Below, piece after piece: positions 1-6,167 of a DNA stretch of 6,305 nt. A program made the position numbers and the translations under genes. The DNA comes from Candidatus Iainarchaeum sp. Lineage in GTDB: Archaea > Iainarchaeota > Iainarchaeia > Iainarchaeales > GCA-2688035. The notes under the pieces were generated by a model, which was not told the origin of the DNA, searched no databases, and saw nothing but the letters and a program-made list of their open reading frames with translations. The stretch spans positions 1-6,305 of the forward strand of contig JAPLVT010000045.1 of NCBI GenBank assembly GCA_026396975.1, in the 5' to 3' direction. The number at the start of each line of letters is the position of its first letter. Position 1 is the stretch's first letter.

Positions 1-164
1 CTGAAAGCAAATCCAAGCTCGAGGGCGTCAGCGCCGCCATCAATCAGCGCCTTCACTATCCGCAGGCTTGTTTGCTCGTCCGGATCTCCAAGCACCACAA
101 ACGGAATGAAAGCCCCTTCCTTCCGCTTCCGCAATTCCGCAAACCTTTCCACAAACCTGCTCAT
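1..164 (-). CDS. trpA: Tryptophan synthase alpha subunit, 5' part (cut by window edge)
   Basis: TrpA cleaves indole-3-glycerol phosphate to indole and glyceraldehyde 3-phosphate, and passes indole to TrpB in the alpha-beta complex. The 54 visible codons begin MSRFVERFAELRKRKEG and contain the family signatures FIPFVVLGDPD (residues 19-29) and GGADALELGFAFS (near the edge). The Glu in LELG is the expected catalytic Glu (Glu49 of the enterobacterial enzyme). The second catalytic residue, the Asp of the SDPxADG motif, lies beyond the edge. The ATG at 164 overlaps the trpB stop as ATGA, and a GGAG motif sits 8 bases upstream, so this start is well supported. The family usually has ELGxPFSDP; here it reads ELGFAFS, with Ala in place of Pro. 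It is the last visible gene of the operon. Confidence 0.92.
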   Translation of the reverse strand, partial: MSRFVERFAELRKRKEGAFIPFVVLGDPDEQTSLRIVKALIDGGADALELGFAF

Positions 165-1345
165 TTTTCCATCTCCAGTTCCTTCATCGCGGTATCAAAA
201 TCCTTGTCACCGCGCCCGCTCAAATTCAATAGCACAATATCATTCTTCTTGCACTTGCGCGCGAATTTCAGCAGGTACGCCACTGCATGCGCGCTCTCGA
301 GAGCGGGAATAATTCCCTCTTCCTCGCTGAGCATTTTGAACGCCTGCAGCGCTTCCTTGTCAGTCGCATACGCATATTTCGCCCTTCCCAGATCCCTAAG
401 CAGGCAATGCTCTGGGCCAACCGCGCTGTAATCAAGCCCGGCGCTAACGCTGTGGGTATTGAAAATCTGCCCGAATTTGTCCTGCAGCACATATGTCATT
501 GTCCCGTGCAGCACGCCCAAGCGACCCAAGCGCTTGTCGGCAAAGCGCGCGGCGTGCTTTCCGCTTTCAATTCCCATTCCGCCGGCTTCTACTCCAATCA
601 ATTCAACATTCTTGTCCTTGAGGAATCCCTTGAATATGCCTATCGCATTGCTGCCGCCGCCAACGCACGCAATCACTGCCAGGGGAAGCCTTCCTTCCCG
701 CGCGAGAATCTGTTTCCGCGCTTCTTTTCCAATAATACTCTGAAAGTGCGCCACCATGCTAGGGTAAGGATGCGGCCCCAGTACACTTCCAAGCAGGTAG
801 TGCGTGCTCTCGCAGCTCGCAGTCCAGTCTCTCAGGCACTCGTTGATCGCATCTTTCAGCGTTTTGCTTCCGCTCGCTACTGGAATAACGCGCGCGCCGC
901 ACAAGCGCATCCTGTGAACGTTCGGCTTCTGCCTTTCAATGTCAACTTCTCCCATGTAAATGTCGCATTTCATTCCAAGCTTTGCAGCTGCAACCGCCGC
1001 GGCAGTCCCGTGCTGTCCAGCGCCTGTTTCCGCGATAATCCTTTCTTTTCCCATGTATTTCGCGAGCAATGCCTGCCCCAAGGCGTTGTTTATTTTGTGC
1101 GCGCCGCTGTGCAGCAAATCCTCGCGCTTCAAATATACCTTGCAGCCGAGTTTCTTGCTCAGGTTCTCTGAAAAAGTAAGCGGCGTCGGCCTTCCCGCGT
1201 ACTCGCAAAGAAGATTGTTCAGCTCCCTGTTGAATTTTTTGTCTTTTTTGCAGCGCGCGAACGCTGCCTGCAGCTCTTTTAGCGCGGGCATGAGTGTTTC
1301 CGGCACGAATTCTCCGCCGTATTTTCCGAACTGGTGCCTGCTCAT
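161..1345 (-). CDS. trpB: Tryptophan synthase beta subunit (TrpB1 type)
   Basis: TrpB is the PLP enzyme that condenses indole with L-serine to give tryptophan, working in the cytoplasm with TrpA. The 394-residue protein has the usual length. Visible motifs: N-terminal FGKYGGEFVPETLMPAL (6-22), GRPTPL (51-56), LKREDLLHSGAHKINNALGQ (72-91) with the PLP lysine at Lys84, AETGAGQHG (105-113) with catalytic Glu106, the phosphate-binding CVGGGSNAIG (227-236), GLDYSAVGPEH (303-313), EGIIPALESAHA (343-354) and NLSGRGDKD (374-382). All key residues are present, so it should be active. The short compact form and the alpha-interacting region point to the standard TrpB1, not the longer TrpB2. Its ATG overlaps the trpF stop by 4 bases (ATGA), and its own stop overlaps trpA the same way. 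One mild oddity is GLDYSAVGPEH, where many homologues have GLDYPGVGPEH. Confidence 0.97.
   Translation of the reverse strand: MSRHQFGKYGGEFVPETLMPALKELQAAFARCKKDKKFNRELNNLLCEYAGRPTPLTFSENLSKKLGCKVYLKREDLLHSGAHKINNALGQALLAKYMGKERIIAETGAGQHGTAAAVAAAKLGMKCDIYMGEVDIERQKPNVHRMRLCGARVIPVASGSKTLKDAINECLRDWTASCESTHYLLGSVLGPHPYPSMVAHFQSIIGKEARKQILAREGRLPLAVIACVGGGSNAIGIFKGFLKDKNVELIGVEAGGMGIESGKHAARFADKRLGRLGVLHGTMTYVLQDKFGQIFNTHSVSAGLDYSAVGPEHCLLRDLGRAKYAYATDKEALQAFKMLSEEEGIIPALESAHAVAYLLKFARKCKKNDIVLLNLSGRGDKDFDTAMKELEMEK
173..176 (-). promoter_or_regulatory. Ribosome binding site of trpA (GGAG)
   Basis: GGAG on the minus strand, 8 bases before the trpA ATG and inside the last codons of trpB. Together with the ATGA stop-start overlap it fixes the trpA start and suggests translation coupled to trpB. 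Confidence 0.6.
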
Positions 1346-1989
1346 GCTTTTTTCGCCGCCTCAATAAACTTGCGCAATTTATCTTTGTCGATTTTCCTTT
1401 TATTGCTTTGCATTTTCACTCCGCCGCTGACGTCCACTCCAAACGGCTTTACTTTGCGGATCGCTTCAGCCACATTCTCCGCTTTCAGCCCGCCGGCAAG
1501 AAAAACAGGCCTTGAGCTCTGCTTCACAATCTGCGCGCAAACAGCCCAATTCGCTTTTTTTCCTGTTCCGCCGAGTTTTTTTCCTAACTTGCTGTCCAGA
1601 ATGAAGTAGTCCACGAATTTTTCGTAGTGCTTCGCTTTGAGCAGCGCGCTCTTGTCCAGCACGTGGATTGTTTTGAATATTTTCAGCTGCGGCATTAAGT
1701 GCTTTAAGAGGAAAACCTCGTCGTAAGGAATGTCATTAACAAGCTGCACTGCATCAGGCCTTACCACAGAGCACAATCCCACTACCTCGCGCCCCTTCAG
1801 CAGATCTGTCAGCAGCACTGTTTTCGCCCTTCCCTTCAACTGCTCTATCAAATGCTTCGCCTCTTTTATTTCAAGCGAGCGCTCGCTGCTTTCTATTTCA
1901 ACCACAAAACCCAGAAAGTCAGCGCCAAGTTCTGCCGCGAGCCTGCCGTCCTCGGCATTCGTAATGCTGCAGATTTTCACTTTCGCCAT
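1342..1989 (-). CDS. trpF: Phosphoribosylanthranilate isomerase
   Basis: TrpF carries out the Amadori rearrangement of N-(5-phosphoribosyl)anthranilate to CdRP, the step between TrpD and TrpC. The protein is 215 residues, normal for this single-domain TIM barrel. It shows VKICSITNAED (4-14) with the catalytic Cys7, GADFLGFV (22-29), FILDSK (129-134) with the likely catalytic Asp132, GGTGKKANW (140-148), FLAGGLKAENV (163-173) and FGVDVSGGVK (183-192), the phosphate-binding end of the barrel. I chose the ATG at 1989 because GGTG lies 5 bases upstream; an in-frame TTG at 2007 would add six residues (MVFGVS) but has weaker support. It follows trpC after a 44-base gap and overlaps trpB by ATGA. 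Deviations: KICS where the family usually has KICG, and VQLVND where VQLHG is usual. Confidence 0.94.
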   Translation of the reverse strand: MAKVKICSITNAEDGRLAAELGADFLGFVVEIESSERSLEIKEAKHLIEQLKGRAKTVLLTDLLKGREVVGLCSVVRPDAVQLVNDIPYDEVFLLKHLMPQLKIFKTIHVLDKSALLKAKHYEKFVDYFILDSKLGKKLGGTGKKANWAVCAQIVKQSSRPVFLAGGLKAENVAEAIRKVKPFGVDVSGGVKMQSNKRKIDKDKLRKFIEAAKKA

Positions 1990-1994
1990 ACTTA

Positions 1995-1998
1995 CACC
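1995..1998 (-). promoter_or_regulatory. Ribosome binding site of trpF (GGTG)
   Basis: GGTG on the minus strand with a 5-base spacer to the ATG at 1989. It matches the archaeal anti-Shine-Dalgarno core and favours this ATG over the TTG at 2007. It is the one internal start after a real gap (44 bases), so it probably initiates independently of trpC. Confidence 0.6.
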
Positions 1999-2033
1999 AA
2001 AAACCAATGCTTTCTTTTGCCATTAAACGCAAT

Positions 2034-2807
2034 TCAAAAACCCATCTGCACAATCTTCGCTTCAATGTCCTGCGCCTTCATGAAAGCGCTTCCAACGAGC
2101 ACAGCGTCAACCTTCCCGCGCACGGCGTCAATCTCTTTTTTTGAATTGTAGCCGCTTTCACCCACAACAACTGTTCCTTTCGGAATCCCGCCCACCAGCT
2201 TTGCAGTCATGCCCAAATCCACTTTCATCGAGTGCAAATCCCTGTTGTTAATGCCCACAATGCTCGGCTTTATTGAAAGCACTTTTCGCAAATCCGCGGG
2301 GCAATGCGCTTCAACCAAACACTGCATTCCGAGCGCCGAAGCCGCCTTGTAAAGCGCCCGCAGCTTTTCTTTCGGCGCAGCAAGCCCAATGAGCAGCACG
2401 GCGTCCGCGCCGTTCGCCCGCGCCTCAAACAACTGGTACTTGTCAATAATGAAATCCTTGCAAAGCACGGGAAGTTTAGTAAGTTTTTTCACTTCGCGCA
2501 AATACTCAATTTTTCCCTGGAAGAATTTTTCATCGGTTAGAACGCTTATCGCCCGCGCGTGAAAGTTGTAATCATCAACAATTTTCTCCAAATCAAAATC
2601 CTTTCTAATAACCCCTTCGCTCGGAGAAGCCCTTTTTATTTCCGCAATCAATGCAAGTTTATTTCTCCCGGAGATCGCGCCCTTAAAGTCCCGCAGCTCA
2701 GAATCGTTCAGATGCCCCAACAGTTCTTTTACAGGAACGCGCTTTTTACGCTCCGCTACCTCTTTTTTCTTGTGCTCCAGAATTTCCCCGAGAACCCCTG
2801 TTGTCAT
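2034..2807 (-). CDS. trpC: Indole-3-glycerol phosphate synthase
   Basis: TrpC closes the indole ring: CdRP is decarboxylated and dehydrated to indole-3-glycerol phosphate, the substrate of TrpA. The 257-residue TIM barrel carries the full active site: LIAEIKRASPSEG (53-65) with Glu56 and Lys58, LCKDFIID (115-122) with the general acid Lys117, LVEAH (164-168) with Glu166, GINNRDL (185-191) with Asn188, GESGY (216-220) with Ser218, and VLVGSAFM (236-243) for phosphate binding. Nothing essential is missing, so activity is expected. It is a stand-alone enzyme, not the TrpC-TrpF fusion of enterobacteria. The ATG shares bases with the trpD stop (ATGA). A GGAG lies 11 bases upstream, rather far, so re-initiation after trpD probably matters. 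Confidence 0.97.
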   Translation of the reverse strand: MTTGVLGEILEHKKKEVAERKKRVPVKELLGHLNDSELRDFKGAISGRNKLALIAEIKRASPSEGVIRKDFDLEKIVDDYNFHARAISVLTDEKFFQGKIEYLREVKKLTKLPVLCKDFIIDKYQLFEARANGADAVLLIGLAAPKEKLRALYKAASALGMQCLVEAHCPADLRKVLSIKPSIVGINNRDLHSMKVDLGMTAKLVGGIPKGTVVVGESGYNSKKEIDAVRGKVDAVLVGSAFMKAQDIEAKIVQMGF

Positions 2808-3841
2808 GCATTGCTCAACTCCACAAGCGCCTTCAGTTTTTCCATTGCCGCGCCGCTTTCAATGCTCTTCCGCGCCAATTCAATCCCTTCCGCAATGCTC
2901 TCAGCCATGCCATTGGCATAAATCGCCGCGCCGGCGTTTATCAGCACAATGTCCATCTTCGCGCCTTTTTCCTTTCCGCAAAGAATATTCTTTATCGCCT
3001 CAGCGCTTTCCTCGGCGCCGGCAACCCCTAATTCAGCCTCAGCACAATTCTTTAATCCGAATTTCTCGGGGGCAATCTCATACTTTCCAACTTTTCCGCC
3101 CGCAACATCAAAAACAGCCGTCGGCGCGCAAAGCGAAATCTCGTCAAAACCGTCTCTGCCGTGCACGACAAGCGCGCGCCTTATTCTCAGCTTTGCCAGG
3201 GCAGAAGCGAGCTTTTCGGCAAGCGAAAGGTCAAAAACACCGAGCAAGTAAGTCTGCGCGCCCGCAGGATTAGTTAGAGGCCCAAGAATATTGAAAATAG
3301 TGCGCGTGCCAAGCATTTTGCGCGCAGGCATCGCGTGCCTCATCGCTGGATGGTGGCACGGCGCGAACAAGAAAGCAATCCCAATCTTCTCCAGCAGTTC
3401 GGCGTTCTTCTCAGGAGGCAAATCAATCTTCACGCCCAGCTTCTCAAGCACGTCAGCAGCCCCGCACTTGCTGCTCACAGAGCGGTTACCATGCTTTGCC
3501 ACAATGCATCCTGCGCCCGCAGCAACGAAAGCCGCGCAAGTGCTCACATTGAAAGAATTCTTTTTGTCTCCGCCTGTTCCAACAATGTCAAGCAAATCGC
3601 CCTTAACCTTCGGCTTAACGCAAGCAACCACCGCGCGCATGCTTTCCGCAGCGCCTATTATTTCCTCGATGCTTTCGCCTTTTTCCGCCAGCGCCTTTAG
3701 GAAAGCCGCAAGCGGTTCCGTTGGCACTTTTCCCCGCATTATTTCGTCGAAAAGCTCGCGCGTTTCCGCGCGCGTTAAATCATTTCCAGCCGAAACGCGC
3801 TCGCTTGCTTCTTCAATGCCCATAACTTTCCCGCTAACCAT
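2804..3841 (-). CDS. trpD: Anthranilate phosphoribosyltransferase
   Basis: TrpD joins anthranilate and PRPP to give N-(5-phosphoribosyl)anthranilate, the second step of the pathway. With the start at 3841 the protein has 345 residues, typical of the family. Motifs: DIVGTGGDKKNSFNVST (85-101), the PRPP-binding loop; AKHGNRSVSSKCGAADVLE (115-133), which holds the KHGNR signature; FLFAPCHHPAMRHAMPARK (157-175), anthranilate binding; LGTRTIFNILGPLTNPA (177-193); and GFDEIS (231-236), the Asp-Glu metal site. A helical N-terminal domain (about 1-70) precedes them. An in-frame ATG at 3889 exists but its added 16 residues (MRRGARRIRQGKRREI) overlap trpG and are not family-like. The ATG at 3841 has AAGGG 5 bases upstream and starts 23 bases after the trpG stop, so I prefer it. 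The free TrpD, not fused to TrpG, is usual in archaea. Confidence 0.95.
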   Translation of the reverse strand: MVSGKVMGIEEASERVSAGNDLTRAETRELFDEIMRGKVPTEPLAAFLKALAEKGESIEEIIGAAESMRAVVACVKPKVKGDLLDIVGTGGDKKNSFNVSTCAAFVAAGAGCIVAKHGNRSVSSKCGAADVLEKLGVKIDLPPEKNAELLEKIGIAFLFAPCHHPAMRHAMPARKMLGTRTIFNILGPLTNPAGAQTYLLGVFDLSLAEKLASALAKLRIRRALVVHGRDGFDEISLCAPTAVFDVAGGKVGKYEIAPEKFGLKNCAEAELGVAGAEESAEAIKNILCGKEKGAKMDIVLINAGAAIYANGMAESIAEGIELARKSIESGAAMEKLKALVELSNA

Positions 3842-3846
3842 AATTT

Positions 3847-3851
3847 CCCTT
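3847..3851 (-). promoter_or_regulatory. Ribosome binding site of trpD (AAGGG)
   Basis: Purine-rich AAGGG with a 5-base spacer to the ATG at 3841, lying in the 23-base gap after the trpG stop. It decides the trpD start against the longer in-frame reading from 3889. Confidence 0.5.
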
Positions 3852-3864
3852 CTTTTTCCCTGCC

Positions 3865-4422
3865 TTATTCTTCGCGCACCCCGCCGCACATTTTTATCAG
3901 ATTCGCTATTATTTTTCCGCCTTCCGCGGTTAAAATGCTTTCGGGGTGGAACTGCACTCCCTCAATAAAGTAATCGCGGTGCCTGACGCCCATTACTTCC
4001 TCATCCCTGCTCCTCGCGGTCACCTCAAGGCACTCCGGGATTTTCTTGCCCGCCAGCGAATGGTATCTTCCCGCCTGGAAAGGATTCTCCAGCCCTGCAA
4101 AAATCTTTTTGCCGTCGTGCTTTATCTTGTCGGGCTTTCCGTGAACAATCTCTTTTGCGCCTGCAACCACGCCGCCGAACGCCTCTATAATGCACTGGTG
4201 CCCGAGGCAAACCCCAAAAATGGGCAGGATGCCCTTGTACTTTTTGATCAGTTCAATGCAGATGCCTGCATCCCGCGGTGCGCTCGACCCCGGGCTGATC
4301 ACTATCAGCCGCGGCATCAGCTCAGCAACAACCGCGTGAATTTTTTCCATCGGCGTGTTGTTCCTGTAAACCACGACCTTGCAGCCTCTTTTCTCGCTTC
4401 TCGGGCACGCTGTCAAAGACAA
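3865..4422 (-). CDS. trpG: Anthranilate synthase glutamine amidotransferase subunit, N-terminally truncated
   Basis: TrpG is a class I glutamine amidotransferase that feeds ammonia to TrpE. Family similarity starts abruptly at GCKVVVYRNN (13-22 of the reading frame). The first beta strand and the conserved IDNYDSFTYN segment, about 20-25 residues normally found before this, are absent, and a stop lies upstream in the same frame. The catalytic triad is intact: Cys72 in FGVCLGHQ (69-76), His159 and Glu161 in VQFHPES (156-162). GRYHSL (118-123) is also present. The oxyanion region reads SPGSSAP (43-49) instead of the usual SPGPGxP. The coordinates use a TTG start that lies inside trpE; its first ten residues are not TrpG-like. 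The ATG at 4350 would give 161 residues with less of the domain. The loss coincides with the missing TrpE tail, so a single deletion is the likely cause. The product is probably impaired; a PabA-type paralogue is an alternative identity. Confidence 0.85.
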   Translation of the reverse strand: MSLTACPRSEKRGCKVVVYRNNTPMEKIHAVVAELMPRLIVISPGSSAPRDAGICIELIKKYKGILPIFGVCLGHQCIIEAFGGVVAGAKEIVHGKPDKIKHDGKKIFAGLENPFQAGRYHSLAGKKIPECLEVTARSRDEEVMGVRHRDYFIEGVQFHPESILTAEGGKIIANLIKMCGGVREE

Positions 4423-5956
4423 CTCCCGCGCCCGCTCTCACAAAAGCATTTTTTCCCTTCATCCTAACACTTCTAATCACAATTGCGCTGTCAAAATCCC
4501 CTTTCAGCGTCAAATACCCGATCGCGCCGCCATAATAGCCCCTTTTTGTTTTCTCCAGCGCGCGCAATAGTTCCATTGCCTTCACTTTCGGCGCTCCCGT
4601 AAGAGTTCCCATGTTCATGCTCGCGAGGTAAGCATGCAAAGCATCAAGGCCGGGTTTCAGAGTTCCGCTGACATTGCTCACTAAGTGCATTACATGGCTG
4701 TATTTTTCCACATAGTGCGGCCTGTCGACAAAGCGCGTTCCTGGAACGCTCACGCGCGCGACATCGTTTCTCGCAAGGTCGACCAGCATTGTGTGCTCGG
4801 CCAGCTCTTTTTCGTCCGAGCGCAGCTCGTTTTCCATCCTGCTGTCCAGATCCATGTCGATTTTTCCATTCACAAGCCCGCGCGGCTTTGTTCCAGCAAT
4901 AGGCCGGATTTCAACAATTTTTTCGCGGTCTTTTCCCTCCACTTTCAGGAATGTTTCCGGGCTGCTGCCGAAAAGCGCGCCCTGCGCTGTATTAAAGTAG
5001 AACATGTACGGGCTTGGATTCAGTTCGCGCAATTGCTTGTAAATCGCCAATGGCAGGGCGCTTGTTTCCACTATTGTTGTCCTGCTCGGCACTATCTGGA
5101 AAACATCGCCCGCAACAATGTGCCGTTTGCATTTTTGCACTATCTCAACAAACTCTTCCTTTGAAGTGTCGGAAGAAATTTTGGGGAAAATTTTTTGGTT
5201 TCTTGTTTCGCCACCCGAGAAAATTTCCCTTTTGCTTTTCTTATTGTTGATTTTGTCAAACGCCGCGGAGTAATCACCCAAAACACGCTCGCACCTTTCA
5301 GCCTCTTTTTCGTCGCCCTCGCCGGTTAGCAGCGCGTTCGCAATGAATGCTGTTTTCTTTTCCTTATGGTCAATCAAAAACAGGTTATCGCAAAAAAGCA
5401 TTTCAAAATCAGCGTCCCCAACCGCGTCCTTTTTGCTTTTGGGCAGCAGCTCGAACTGGTCGATGAAATCGTAGGAAATCGCGCCGAACAAGCCGCCCGC
5501 AACCGGAAAGGGAGAAGCGGATTGCTTGAACTTAAACGCAAGAACCCTCAACACATCAGCTTGTGTCTTCAACAGCAACCTTTCTTCTTCGGAAACCACT
5601 ACGCCAGTTCTCTCAACCTTTCCCAAAATTGAATTTTCTTTTATTTTTAGGTTGGAACAGAAATCAAAATCCTTTTCCACAAAGCGGAGGAATCTCCCGC
5701 CTGTTTCATTCAGGGCAAGAATTTCAAATTCTTTTTCTTTGCCCGAAACCTTCAGGCAGGGGCTGCAGCAGCCAATGCTCTTTTCCCCATACTTTTTCAC
5801 AATGTCCGCGCTTTCCAGCAAAATGCAGTTTTCTTTTTTGCCGCCATCCGAGAGCAGTGAAAAGAACTCGATTGGGTCAACAGCGCCTTCGAGAGTCCGG
5901 TGAATAGGAACCATCGAACCGACGGAAGACGAAGAAATTTGTTTTTTGATGTCCAT
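4322..5956 (-). CDS. trpE: Anthranilate synthase component I, C-terminal tail lost and replaced by out-of-frame residues
   Basis: TrpE converts chorismate and ammonia to anthranilate and is normally feedback-inhibited by tryptophan. The frame encodes 544 residues from the ATG at 5956. Motifs: LLES (46-49) and NPSPYM (313-318), both of the tryptophan-binding site; IRPIAGTKPRG (350-360); DEKELAEHTMLVDLARND (381-398); HVMHL (421-425); GTLTGAPKVKAM (450-461); YYGGAIGYL (474-482); and AGAGVVFDSVPE (508-519). After Glu519 family similarity ends and 25 unrelated residues follow. E. coli-type TrpE continues with ExxET and about 20 more residues, including the metal-ligand Glu498; the aligned positions here are Arg521 and Arg524. 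Activity should therefore be lost. The frame stays open up to a TTG at 6121 through lysine-rich repeat sequence, which I exclude. An ATG at 5914, just before PIHRTLEGAVDP, is another possible start. The frame overlaps trpG by 101 bases, unusual here. Confidence 0.9.
   Translation of the reverse strand: MDIKKQISSSSVGSMVPIHRTLEGAVDPIEFFSLLSDGGKKENCILLESADIVKKYGEKSIGCCSPCLKVSGKEKEFEILALNETGGRFLRFVEKDFDFCSNLKIKENSILGKVERTGVVVSEEERLLLKTQADVLRVLAFKFKQSASPFPVAGGLFGAISYDFIDQFELLPKSKKDAVGDADFEMLFCDNLFLIDHKEKKTAFIANALLTGEGDEKEAERCERVLGDYSAAFDKINNKKSKREIFSGGETRNQKIFPKISSDTSKEEFVEIVQKCKRHIVAGDVFQIVPSRTTIVETSALPLAIYKQLRELNPSPYMFYFNTAQGALFGSSPETFLKVEGKDREKIVEIRPIAGTKPRGLVNGKIDMDLDSRMENELRSDEKELAEHTMLVDLARNDVARVSVPGTRFVDRPHYVEKYSHVMHLVSNVSGTLKPGLDALHAYLASMNMGTLTGAPKVKAMELLRALEKTKRGYYGGAIGYLTLKGDFDSAIVIRSVRMKGKNAFVRAGAGVVFDSVPEKREKRLQGRGLQEQHADGKNSRGCC
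4385..4403 (-). other. Putative deletion scar joining trpE and trpG
   Basis: The last TrpE-like codon (Glu of DSVPE) ends at 4400, and the first TrpG-like codons (KRGCKVVVYRN) begin at 4392. Only a few bases, reading AAGCGAGAAAAGAGG, separate or serve both. The two frames are offset by one base. Normal neighbours would need roughly 20-28 more TrpE codons and 20-25 more TrpG codons here, so I infer that about 120-150 bp are missing. The purine-rich GAGAAAAGAGG could be residual microhomology. A consensus or assembly error would look the same. Confidence 0.65.
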
Positions 5957-5981
5957 TTGAAGTTCACGTTTTTTCTTTTTT

Positions 5982-6118
5982 GGGCAACTTTCCAATTTTT
6001 CTTTGGGCACCACCCGTTTTTCTTTCTTTTTGGGCAACCCGCAGTTTTTCTTTTTCTTTGGGCAACCCGCAGTTTTTCTTTTTCTTTGGGCAACCCGCAG
6101 TTTTTCTTTTTCTTTGGG
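5982..6118 (-). repeat. Tandem 28-bp repeat array upstream of trpE
   Basis: On the plus strand each unit starts GGGCAACCCGCAG, followed by T5-C-T5-C-T3. Three perfect 28-bp copies lie at 6032-6059, 6060-6087 and 6088-6115. Degenerate copies flank them: units begin at 5982 (23 bp) and 6005 (27 bp), and a last partial GGGCAACTT begins at 6116. The core GGGCAACCC is a small dyad (GGG-N3-CCC). Because 28 is not a multiple of three, the lysine-rich peptide that can be read through it changes frame at each copy, which argues against coding. It could be an operator array, a slippage-prone low-complexity expansion, or neither. Confidence 0.9.
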
Positions 6119-6127
6119 CAACTTACA

Positions 6128-6160
6128 CTTTCTTTTTCTTTTCGTAAAAGAAAAAGAAAG
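6128..6160 (-). terminator. Perfect 15-bp hairpin with T-rich tract after tRNA-Trp
   Basis: Arms 6128-6142 and 6146-6160 are perfect inverted repeats with a 3-base loop. On the minus strand the first arm is CTTTCTTTTTCTTTT and begins 8 bases after the tRNA 3' end. Archaeal RNA polymerase terminates at T-rich tracts, so this is a plausible terminator for the tRNA transcript. If termination is partial, it would be a control point for read-through into trpE. The stem is purine/pyrimidine-pure and so is weakly stable (mostly A-U). Confidence 0.5.
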
Positions 6161-6167
6161 GGCAGAA

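Larger units (their letters stand above)
5957..6167 (-). promoter_or_regulatory. Leader between tRNA-Trp and trpE
   Basis: These 211 bases hold no gene I would support. From the tRNA side they contain a 7-base spacer, a perfect 15-bp hairpin with T-rich first arm, six copies of a GTTGCCC-type repeat and a short A-rich stretch before the trpE ATG. I see no convincing archaeal TATA box on the minus strand; the only AT-rich word that is not purine repeat is AAAAATTGG near 5990-6000. A weak GTGA lies 7 bases before the trpE ATG at 5956. Either trpE is transcribed from the tRNA promoter outside the window, or the repeat array itself carries an atypical promoter or operator. This is inference. Confidence 0.4.

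Noticed and set aside
287..1171. Long plus-strand open frame (294 codons) opposite trpB
   Set aside because: It is an antisense shadow of trpB. The minus-strand frame has every TrpB motif, and the plus-strand product has no recognisable domain.
3291..3968. Plus-strand open frame (225 codons) opposite trpD and trpG
   Set aside because: It is Ser/Ala-rich shadow coding opposite well-supported genes, with no domain and no start signal of note.
4322..4422. A programmed frameshift producing a TrpE-TrpG fusion
   Set aside because: The frames are offset by one base, but a shift would not restore the missing TrpE tail or the TrpG N-terminus, and there is no convincing slippery site.
6032..6115. CRISPR array
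   Set aside because: The units are directly contiguous with no variable spacers, and the sequence between the dyads is itself repeated.
5957..6121. A 55-residue lysine-rich N-terminal extension of TrpE, read from a TTG at 6121
   Set aside because: It is translated repeat sequence. The 28-bp unit puts each copy in a different frame, all frames are open because the strand is A/G-rich, and family similarity starts only after the ATG at 5956.
5957..6167. A T-box or peptide-type attenuator like those of bacterial trp leaders
   Set aside because: I see no short leader peptide rich in UGG codons, no T-box sequence and no specifier-loop arrangement.
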